Shown here one piece after another: positions 1 through 5,042 of a DNA stretch of 10,039 bases (its first letter is position 1; the number at the start of each line of letters is the position of its first letter). Source of the DNA: Phycisphaeraceae bacterium (GTDB lineage Bacteria; Planctomycetota; Phycisphaerae; Phycisphaerales; Phycisphaeraceae); the NCBI GenBank assembly GCA_020850375.1, contig JADZET010000401.1, forward strand, positions 1 through 10,039. The letters are read 5' to 3'. A program made the translations under genes and the position numbers. The notes below the pieces were generated by a model, which saw only the letters and a program-made list of their open reading frames with translations, did not search any database and had not been told where the DNA came from.

Positions 1-421
<421 letters not shown>

Positions 422-448
422 GAAAACCCCTGCTCCTGCCCTCTGCCA

Positions 449-474
449 AGCCCAGGCATTGCCATGCCTGGGTT
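449..474. repeat. Palindromic hairpin, copy 1 (likely bidirectional terminator or REP-like element)
   Basis: Stem CCCAGGCAT (451-459) pairs perfectly with ATGCCTGGG (464-472) around loop TGCC. It lies between two convergent genes, the NtrC-type activator (ends 421) and the large terminase (ends 487). On the + strand it is followed by TTGTCTTT, so it could work as an intrinsic terminator for the activator. The minus-strand side lacks a T tract. The same palindrome with the same flanks (AAG on the left, T on the right) recurs at 2364-2389 and 2996-3020, so it is a repeated element and not only a private terminator. Confidence 0.75.
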
Positions 475-486
475 GTCTTTCTCCAC

Positions 487-1935
487 TCACCCCCACTGCC
501 TCACCTCCACCCCGCCGCCACTCCCCTCCAGATTCACCACCATGTACCGCAGCGCATCGCACACATGATCCGCCCCATCTTTCACCGGCTCTTCCTTCCC
601 CCGATCCCGCCAGTCATAGTGATACCCCTGCAACCCCCGCAGCAGATCCCCACATCGCTCCTGAATCCTCAGCCTCCCCGTGTCCAACCGTCTCCGCACC
701 ATCTCAATCCCCTGCCGGATCAAACTCCTCTTCTGACGCACCCGATACCCATGCCTGCGTAACACCTGGATATCGCTCACCCCCGTCTGCCCGTTCCGTT
801 GCCCCCCAGCCGGATCCACCCCAATCCACGCCACCTCCGGCCACCCGCGTCCCTCGATCACCTCCAGGTGTTCTTCGAGCGTCAATTCCTTCGCCACATA
901 CTCATCCACAACCTCCAACACCCCATCCTCAGCGAGTCGCCCCCACAGCATCACCGTCGGATTCCGATACCCAAAATCCATCCCCCCGATCCACACCACC
1001 CGATCATCCGCCACCTCTCCCCCCACCACGTGTCGCCTCTCGTCAAACGTCGAGTAAACACTCTCCCGCACCGTCGGCCGCAGACACAACACCTCGCTCT
1101 CCCACGTCCCCCGACTCACTCGCCGTTTCTGCGCCAACGCATCCTCAATCCCCACAAATCCCCGCCCGTGCTTCGCTTTCCCTCCGCACGCCTCCCACAG
1201 CTCACACCCTTCGCACGCCCGCTCCGCCGAACACCGCTCGAGCACATCCACCAGATTCCACCGAAACACCCTCGCCCCCTTCGTCTCCCTCACCCGGTCT
1301 AATATCTGACTCATCAGCCCAAACGGCTCATGCATCGTCGACATCGCCTCCACCGACCCCTTCACCCACGTCGATCCGCACCACCCAGACCGCGTCACCA
1401 GCTGCGCCGCCTCCCACACCTCTTCCTTGAACAGCTCCACCTCATCGCAACGCAACTTGTGCACCCGCTGCCCGCGCACCGACCGCGCCGACTGGCTGAG
1501 CACCTCCACCACGCTCCCTTGAATCAACTCCACACGCCGCTGCGTCGCCTCTCTCTTGAGCAACGGCCGCAGCCGCGGGTGCCCCAAAAACCCCAGCAGA
1601 TACCCATACATCTTCTCCGACTGCTCCCGGCTCCCCCCCAGGATCCGAACCTGAACCCCCGGCTTGAACATCAGGTCCAGCAGCGTCGCCATCGCCCCGT
1701 AGTACGTCTTGCCCCCACCCCGATTCGCCCACACCACCACGTCGCGCGTCGTCCCCTCCTCAAAGAACGCATGCCTCAGATACTCGAACGGCGAGCTCGA
1801 TCCTCTCTCCCGAGCCCGCCGCGGCACACGCACCCCAAACATCCCCTGGATGAACCGATCCAACTCCACCGCCGTCCGCGGCCGAAGCTCTTCCCATTGC
1901 TCCAGCCTCGCCCTCGCCTTTCTCTTTCGCCTCAT
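487..1935 (-). CDS. terL: Phage terminase, large subunit (ATPase plus RNase H-fold nuclease)
   Basis: This is the packaging motor that cuts concatemeric phage DNA and pumps it into proheads. The ATPase half shows Walker A ANRGGGKT (residues 70-77), Walker B LRCDE (161-165, D164/E165) and a coupling-type motif STMHE (199-203). The nuclease half shows GMDFG (D320), VDPAG (D374) and DHVCDALRY (D460), the usual three acidic positions. Length is 482 aa, normal for TerL, and no key residue appears lost. I chose the ATG at 1933-1935 because it overlaps the upstream gene's stop in an ATGA. The frame is open to 2076, but that extension is a Gly-rich shadow of the upstream gene. Four cysteines at 235, 241, 244 and 250 sit between the two domains and may bind a metal. 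It is the last gene of a leftward operon. Confidence 0.93.
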   Translation of the reverse strand: MRRKRKARARLEQWEELRPRTAVELDRFIQGMFGVRVPRRARERGSSSPFEYLRHAFFEEGTTRDVVVWANRGGGKTYYGAMATLLDLMFKPGVQVRILGGSREQSEKMYGYLLGFLGHPRLRPLLKREATQRRVELIQGSVVEVLSQSARSVRGQRVHKLRCDEVELFKEEVWEAAQLVTRSGWCGSTWVKGSVEAMSTMHEPFGLMSQILDRVRETKGARVFRWNLVDVLERCSAERACEGCELWEACGGKAKHGRGFVGIEDALAQKRRVSRGTWESEVLCLRPTVRESVYSTFDERRHVVGGEVADDRVVWIGGMDFGYRNPTVMLWGRLAEDGVLEVVDEYVAKELTLEEHLEVIEGRGWPEVAWIGVDPAGGQRNGQTGVSDIQVLRRHGYRVRQKRSLIRQGIEMVRRRLDTGRLRIQERCGDLLRGLQGYHYDWRDRGKEEPVKDGADHVCDALRYMVVNLEGSGGGVEVRQWG

Positions 1936-2345
1936 GCACGACCCACCCCAAGCCGTCGGTACGCCGCCCGCCGTGCCGCCGACGTCTCCCCCACCTCCAT
2001 CTCCTCCGCCAACTCCCCCTCGCCCTCTACCCCCTGCTCCGCCCGCTTGAGCTCCATCTTCAAGAGGTCCACACACGCCCGCCGGGCCACGTCCAGGCTC
2101 TCCTCCCCCCCCTCACGCGACATCGCCAGCGCGATGAGCCTCTCCGCCGCCGCCAAACGAAACCGGCTGAGCATCACCTGTGTCTGCATGTCCGCCAGCA
2201 CACAGATCCCCCGCAAGACTCGATGGTTCTCCCCCTCGAGGATCCACCCCGCCAACTCCTCGACGGTCATCCCATGCCGCTTACCGAGCTCAACCAGATC
2301 CTCTTTCGCCCCCAACAAATCCTCGATCATCCCCTCACGTCCCAC
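1932..2345 (-). CDS. Small terminase-like protein (putative TerS by position)
   Basis: A 137-aa soluble, mostly helical protein lies directly upstream of the large terminase and is translationally coupled to it (ATGA, stop TGA 1932-1934). Residues about 26-75 (from MTVEELAGWILEGEN to the helices around RFRLAAAERLIALAM) could hold an HTH-like helical segment. Residues 84-118 form a charged, Glu-rich helix of the kind used for oligomerisation. Sequence alone does not identify a family. The terminase small subunit role, which is to recognise the packaging site and regulate TerL, is inferred from position and size. The start is GTG at 2343-2345, preceded by GAGAGGGGG with about 7 nt spacing. An ATG at 2328-2330 is possible but has poor spacing. 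A hairpin repeat (2364-2389) ends about 20 bp upstream of its start. Confidence 0.72.
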   Translation of the reverse strand: MGREGMIEDLLGAKEDLVELGKRHGMTVEELAGWILEGENHRVLRGICVLADMQTQVMLSRFRLAAAERLIALAMSREGGEESLDVARRACVDLLKMELKRAEQGVEGEGELAEEMEVGETSAARRAAYRRLGVGRA

Positions 2346-2363
2346 TCACCGACCCCCTCTCAC

Positions 2364-2389
2364 AAGCCCAGGCATTGCTATGCCTGGGT
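2364..2389. repeat. Palindromic hairpin, copy 2, overlapping the end of the ParB-like gene
   Basis: Stem CCCAGGCAT (2367-2375) pairs with ATGCCTGGG (2380-2388) around TGCT. Left flank AAG and right flank T match the other two copies. The ParB-like gene's stop codon (TAG, 2378-2380 on the - strand) falls inside the loop and stem, so the element supplies the last codons of that gene. It sits just upstream of the ribosome-binding region of the small terminase-like gene. There is no T tract on the minus-strand side, so a strong intrinsic terminator is unlikely. An mRNA-stabilising or attenuating hairpin within the operon fits better. Confidence 0.7.
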
Positions 2390-2983
2390 GCATTGAGCAT
2401 CTTGCTCAATACTCCCCACCATCCTCATCAACCCCTCCTCCCGCGTCCCCCCCAGCCTCTTGAGCACCGCCTCCACCCTCCGCCTCTGCCCCGGCAGTAG
2501 AAAAAAATGCACCGCCACCGGCACCTTCTCCAGGTCCATCGCCTCCCGCGCAATCGTCGGCCTATCCCGCAATCTCAGCAGCGCCTCAATCCTCGCCCCG
2601 CTCTCCGGCAGCAGCCGACCCAGCGTCTCCGCCCCCACGCGCTCCCGCAACTGCGCCATCAGTTCCGCCCGCTTGTGCGGATCATCCTGCCCTCGCAGAC
2701 GATTGAGCGTCCCGAGCAGCACCATCGCCCGCTCGTCATCCACCTCCCACACCACGCACGACGCCGTCTCTCTGCCCAACTCACGCAGTGCCCGCGCCCG
2801 GTGATGCCCGTCGAGAATCTCAAACGTCACCTCTTCTCCCGCGATCTTCCTCACGATCAGCGGCGGATACTCCTCCCCCGCCCCTCGCAGATGCTCGACC
2901 AACTTCGCAAACATCCCCTCGCTCATCACATTGCTATTGAGCGGATGCCCCCGCAGCAACCCCAACGCCACCTCCACCACCAT
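2378..2983 (-). CDS. ParB/Srx-fold domain protein (ParB-like)
   Basis: A 201-aa protein with an N-terminal ParB-like fold: HPLNSN (13-18), YPPLIVRK (39-46), FEILDGHHRARALRELG (55-71), then a helical segment with LNRLRGQDDPHKRAEL. The DGHHRA motif matches the GxxR nucleotide-binding loop of the ParB/sulfiredoxin superfamily, whose members act as CTPases, DNA-binding segregation factors or nucleases. The C-terminal domain (about 150-195, VAVHFFLLPGQRRRVEAVLK) is not one I can name, and no obvious central HTH of chromosomal ParB is seen. I chose ATG 2981-2983 because a perfect AGGAGG (2990-2995) lies 6 nt upstream. A TTG at 3005-3007 lies inside the hairpin repeat and is less likely. No parA lies alongside, so plasmid-style partitioning is not indicated. 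A phage accessory or DNA-processing role is inferred. Confidence 0.85.
   Translation of the reverse strand: MVVEVALGLLRGHPLNSNVMSEGMFAKLVEHLRGAGEEYPPLIVRKIAGEEVTFEILDGHHRARALRELGRETASCVVWEVDDERAMVLLGTLNRLRGQDDPHKRAELMAQLRERVGAETLGRLLPESGARIEALLRLRDRPTIAREAMDLEKVPVAVHFFLLPGQRRRVEAVLKRLGGTREEGLMRMVGSIEQDAQCTQA
2392..2410. repeat. 8-bp perfect inverted repeat inside the ParB-like 3' end
   Basis: ATTGAGCA (2392-2399) pairs with TGCTCAAT (2403-2410) around TCT. It lies within the last codons of the ParB-like gene (residues SIEQDAQ) and only 3 bp from the CCCAGGCA palindrome, giving two stacked hairpins in the transcript between the ParB-like and small terminase genes. Function is unknown; a role in mRNA processing or attenuation is possible. 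Confidence 0.5.
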
Positions 2984-2989
2984 CCTCGC

Positions 2990-2995
2990 CCTCCT
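2990..2995 (-). promoter_or_regulatory. Ribosome binding site AGGAGG of the ParB-like gene
   Basis: A consensus AGGAGG on the - strand stands 6 nt before ATG 2981-2983 and decides that start over the TTG at 3005-3007. It directly follows the third hairpin repeat, so the hairpin could affect its accessibility. Confidence 0.75.
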
Positions 2996-3020
2996 AAGCC
3001 CAGGCAAGGCATGCCTGGGT
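2996..3020. repeat. Palindromic hairpin, copy 3
   Basis: Stem CCCAGGCA (2999-3006) pairs with TGCCTGGG (3012-3019) around AGGCA. The flanks AAG and T match copies 1 and 2, but the loop differs and the stem is one base pair shorter. It lies between the end of the GNAT reading frame (3030) and the Shine-Dalgarno of the ParB-like gene (2990-2995). Confidence 0.7.
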
Positions 3021-3029
3021 CTCCTGCAC

Positions 3030-3530
3030 TCAACCCCTCACCGCCACGTAATACACCGGCCGCGCCAACACCCTCCCCCGCGCCGCCACCAACATCTCCT
3101 CCACCCCCGTCTCACACCCCCCCGCTCGCCCTCTCCCACTCCGATACCACCGCCGAAGCTCCCCCAAAAACCACCTCTTCTCCTCCTCCCCTAACCGCTC
3201 CAACGCCTCCCCACCCAACGCAAGCGCCTCCGCCCTCAACCCCACGTGACCCATTGCATCCATGAGCCTCTGGTCAAACCCATGCACAGGCCGCTCGTAT
3301 GCCCGCATCCCCGCCCTCTCAAAAAACGGATGCACCTGCCCCATCGACGCCATCGCCTCGGTCACCACCGTCGTCGCCGACTCCAGCGCCGCCCCGACCA
3401 GCCGCACCGCCAACCCCAGCCCTCGCCACTCCGGCCGAACCACCACCCGGCTCAGGCACCGCACCTCCGCGTTGATCGCCCGAACACGGTCTTCTTCCTC
3501 AGCCCCGCATACCGCCCCCCCAGCGCCCAG
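3030..3530 (-). CDS. GNAT-fold acyltransferase, C-terminal half (different frame from its N-terminal half)
   Basis: The frame is open from 3530 down to TGA at 3030-3032. From about 3500 it reads EEEDRVRAINAEVRCLSRVVV and then RPEWRGLGLAVRLV. RVVVRPEWRGLGLA is motif A of GNAT acyltransferases (beta-4, then the R/Q-x-x-G-x-G/A acyl-CoA pyrophosphate loop). MGQVHPFFERAGMRAYERP, typical of the end of the fold, follows. A helical tail of about 75 aa of unknown role completes it. It has no convincing start of its own: the first in-frame candidate is GTG 3462-3464 without a spaced Shine-Dalgarno, and it would delete strand beta-4. It therefore completes the protein begun at 3799 after a -1 shift somewhere between 3530 and 3455. 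The gene is either inactivated by one base, affected by a sequencing error, or uses programmed frameshifting. Confidence 0.72.
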   Translation of the reverse strand: MGAGGAVCGAEEEDRVRAINAEVRCLSRVVVRPEWRGLGLAVRLVGAALESATTVVTEAMASMGQVHPFFERAGMRAYERPVHGFDQRLMDAMGHVGLRAEALALGGEALERLGEEEKRWFLGELRRWYRSGRGRAGGCETGVEEMLVAARGRVLARPVYYVAVRG

Positions 3531-3799
3531 TCACGCATCCGGCACTGAAGCACCGGCATCGACTCCACCAGCACTCCCACCACCTGTTTCTCACCCTTGC
3601 GCCCCAGGTATCTCCCCACCACCGTCGCCCGCTCCCACGACAGCCTCAGCACCCGCGCCACCGTCGCCGGCCGTTTCGCCAGGTAGTGAAACCCCGCCAA
3701 TTCCGTGTAATCGGCGATGCTCCCCGTCTCCAGCCGCAGCTCCCTCTCCCACCGCGTCACAACCCTCTCCCCGTTTAACCGCCGATCGAAGATCGGCAT
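3452..3799 (-). CDS. GNAT-fold acyltransferase, N-terminal half (frameshifted gene)
   Basis: ATG 3797-3799 opens MPIFDRRLNGERVVTRWERE, then SIADYTELAGFHYLAKRPATVARVLRL and KQVVGVLVESMPVLQCRMRD, then ALGGRYAGL. This looks like the first half of a GNAT fold of the kind found fused or linked to an ABC-type ATPase (COG2401-like: ABC-type ATPase with a predicted acetyltransferase domain). The frame then turns into KKTVFGRSTRRCGA and stops at 3452, in the middle of the fold. The rest is found in another frame (see 3030-3530). GAGGTGG about 9 nt upstream is a weak ribosome site. The frame is open to 3880, but that part overlaps the ATPase and looks like shadow. The substrate is unknown; phage Mom DNA-modification proteins share this fold class, which makes DNA modification one option. 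Confidence 0.72.
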   Translation of the reverse strand: MPIFDRRLNGERVVTRWERELRLETGSIADYTELAGFHYLAKRPATVARVLRLSWERATVVGRYLGRKGEKQVVGVLVESMPVLQCRMRDWALGGRYAGLRKKTVFGRSTRRCGA

Positions 3800-4466
3800 G
3801 TCGGCTCGCCACCTCGACTCGCACGCCCAGTCCCTTCTCCACCACCACGTCCGGCTCAAGCCCTTCAAGCAGATCATCATGCGTCGTCGCCACCACCCAG
3901 CACGACGAACCGTTCCTGCTCACCCATTTCCTCAGATTCGCTGCGATCACCCCCGCCGTCACCCGATCCAGCGTCGCCCCGAACTCATCCGCCACCACGA
4001 CTTGAAGCTTCTGTGCTTCCCCCCGCTCACACCTCCACATCGCCCGCGCCAGCCGCAGCCGATACCGCTGCCCATCCGACAACTCGCTCGGCTTCCGCAG
4101 CATCACGAACGCATCGTTGAGACCCGCCACCGACAGCAGCCCCATCACCCCCTCGAGCGACTCCCCCTCAAAGCAATCCACCAGCGCCCGCTCCGCCACC
4201 CCCGGCATCTCCGCCAGATCCAAAACCTCCGCATCCTCGCGCCCCGCCACCGCCCCCTTCAGACACCGCAGCAGCGTACTCTTGCCCCCGCCGCTGGGTC
4301 CGGTCACAAACACGATCCACCCCGCCCGCAACTCCAGCCTCACCTCCGGCAGCACCTCCATCACCCGCCGCCGGTCCACCCCTAGCCCAAACATCCCCGC
4401 CACCCGCAGCACGTTCGGCGAAACCTCCACCGCCGTCTCGACCACCTTCCGCAGCACCACCTCCAT
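3591..4466 (-). CDS. Soluble ABC-type ATPase (COG2401-like, linked to a GNAT protein)
   Basis: All ABC-ATPase motifs are visible, numbered from ATG 4464-4466: Walker A GPSGGGKST (56-64), a signature LSDGQ (129-133) in place of LSGGQ, Walker B VVVADEF with catalytic Glu 161, and an H-loop His 196 (ATTHDD). No transmembrane partner is nearby, so it is probably not a transporter; soluble ABC ATPases of phages usually act on nucleic acids or partner enzymes. I chose ATG 4464-4466 because AGGGAGGA lies 6 nt upstream. A GTG at 4503-4505 overlaps the previous stop as GTGA and is the alternative. The recognisable fold ends near 3820. The last 70 or so residues (ALA/GLY-rich, about 3799 down to 3591) overlap the GNAT gene in another frame and look non-native. 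The true C-terminus was therefore probably a short overlap or a fusion with the GNAT domain. Confidence 0.85.
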   Translation of the reverse strand: MEVVLRKVVETAVEVSPNVLRVAGMFGLGVDRRRVMEVLPEVRLELRAGWIVFVTGPSGGGKSTLLRCLKGAVAGREDAEVLDLAEMPGVAERALVDCFEGESLEGVMGLLSVAGLNDAFVMLRKPSELSDGQRYRLRLARAMWRCERGEAQKLQVVVADEFGATLDRVTAGVIAANLRKWVSRNGSSCWVVATTHDDLLEGLEPDVVVEKGLGVRVEVASRHADLRSAVKRGEGCDAVGEGAAAGDGEHRRLHGIGGVSLPGETAGDGGAGAEAVVGAGDGGGEIPGAQG

Positions 4467-4472
4467 CCCCGT

Positions 4473-4480
4473 TCCTCCCT
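4473..4480 (-). promoter_or_regulatory. Ribosome binding site AGGGAGGA of the ABC ATPase
   Basis: This strong purine-rich site is 6 nt from ATG 4464-4466. It supports that start over the upstream GTG 4503-4505, which has only GGGG two bases away. Confidence 0.65.
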
Positions 4481-4501
4481 CAACTTCGCGCCACGCGCCC
4501 C

Positions 4502-4954
4502 TCACGTCCCCGCCACCGCCCGCGCCGCGATCAGCTCCCCGCGTACATGATGCAACCGAAGCCCCAGCACCGCCGCCGCCTTCCTCAGGCTCATCCGCTT
4601 GAGGATCACCGCCTCCGCCACCCGTCGCGTCCCCGGCGACAGCGCCTCGGGACTCACCACCAGAAAACGAAACAACGGCGACTGCATGTGCTCGACCAGA
4701 TTCTTCACCCGTCGCTGCACCGTCCGCGGCCGCTGCCCCAGCAGCCTCGCCACGTCGGTCACGCTCAGACCATGCTTGAGCACCTGTTCGATCAAGAGCT
4801 TGTCGCGAGCCCCCAGGTGCTGCGCCAGCTCCAGGATCTGCTCCACCTGATCGCGCAACCCCTGCCGACGTCGAAGCGATTCCTCGTCAATCTGAGTCAT
4901 GGATGTGGTCATGGCACTCTTGAGCGATATGTCCCCGTTGCCCCCAAAAAACAT
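4502..4954 (-). CDS. Sigma-70 region-4-like helix-turn-helix regulator, first gene of the leftward operon
   Basis: A 150-aa basic protein with two HTH-like segments. Residues 52-86 (DKLLIEQVLKHGLSVTDVARLLGQ, then RPRTVQRRVKNL) resemble sigma factor region 4 or a DNA-invertase-type HTH. Residues 112-143 (VAEAVILKRMSLRKAAAVLG, then LRLHHVRGEL) form a second one. No region 2 is present, so it is not a complete sigma factor. It probably regulates the phage-like operon it heads, comparable in position to an early regulator opposite a CI-type repressor. ATG 4952-4954 gives the longest form but has no clear Shine-Dalgarno and overlaps the -35 box of the rightward promoter. ATG 4910-4912 (MTTSMTQIDEE) is an equally good start, with a weak AAGAG upstream. 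Its stop overlaps the ABC gene's GTG (GTGA). The exact family is uncertain. Confidence 0.78.
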   Translation of the reverse strand: MFFGGNGDISLKSAMTTSMTQIDEESLRRRQGLRDQVEQILELAQHLGARDKLLIEQVLKHGLSVTDVARLLGQRPRTVQRRVKNLVEHMQSPLFRFLVVSPEALSPGTRRVAEAVILKRMSLRKAAAVLGLRLHHVRGELIAARAVAGT

Positions 4955-4982
4955 TTGACAAACGCGTCCGGCATCTTACACT
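4955..4982 (+). promoter_or_regulatory. Rightward promoter (predicted) for the XRE-S24 repressor
   Basis: A perfect -35 box TTGACA (4955-4960), 16-bp spacer and -10 box TACACT (4977-4982, 4 of 6 matches to TATAAT) point to a sigma-70 promoter reading right, with a start near 4989. It lies in the only clearly AT-rich stretch of the window and upstream of the repressor gene, as expected. It partly overlaps the start of the leftward HTH gene. Confidence 0.55.
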
Positions 4983-4985
4983 TGT

Positions 4986-5005
4986 TAGGTATCTGATAGG
5001 TATCT
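4986..5005. promoter_or_regulatory. Tandem TAGGTATCT operator-like repeats with 11-bp phasing
   Basis: TAGGTATCT occurs at 4986-4994 and again, identically, at 4997-5005. The period is 11 bp, about one helical turn, so two proteins would bind the same face of DNA. The second copy is part of a near-palindrome GATAGGTATC (4995-5004). The repeats cover the predicted start sites of both promoters and the leftward -10 box. They are good candidates for operators of the XRE-S24 repressor or of the HTH regulator. Confidence 0.55.
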
Positions 5006-5030
5006 TACCCTATCCCCTAGCAAAGTTCAA
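5002..5030 (-). promoter_or_regulatory. Leftward promoter (predicted) for the phage-like operon
   Basis: On the - strand TTGAAC (5025-5030), a 17-bp spacer and TAAGAT (5002-5007) form a sigma-70-like promoter with 4 of 6 matches in each box. The predicted start is near 4995. It faces the rightward promoter, so the two transcripts would overlap. Its -35 box is inside the inverted repeat 5025-5042 and its -10 box is inside the TAGGTATCT repeats, so it could be repressed from either site. Confidence 0.45.
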
Positions 5031-5042
5031 TTTTCATTGAAC
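5025..5042. promoter_or_regulatory. Perfect inverted repeat, candidate repressor operator
   Basis: GTTCAAT (5025-5031) and ATTGAAC (5036-5042) form a perfect 7-bp inverted repeat around TTTC, 18 bp in all, the size of a dimeric repressor operator. It covers the leftward -35 box and the TTG that could start the repressor (5037-5039). A bound dimer would block the leftward operon and possibly control the repressor itself. As RNA it could also form a small hairpin at the repressor start. Confidence 0.55.

Noticed and set aside
1936..2076. N-terminal extension of the large terminase up to 2076
   Set aside because: Gly-rich sequence that is an out-of-frame reading of the small terminase-like gene. 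The ATG at 1933-1935 overlaps that gene's stop and fits TerL N-termini.
2364..3020. Palindromes as CRISPR repeats
   Set aside because: Three copies at irregular distances with genes between them and no spacers.
459..3548. Long open frames on the + strand across the phage-like operon (for example 459-1430, 1330-2463, 2507-3265)
   Set aside because: They encode Pro/Arg/His/Ser-rich low-complexity sequence without domains and lie opposite clear terminase, ParB-like and GNAT genes; they result from the C-rich strand.
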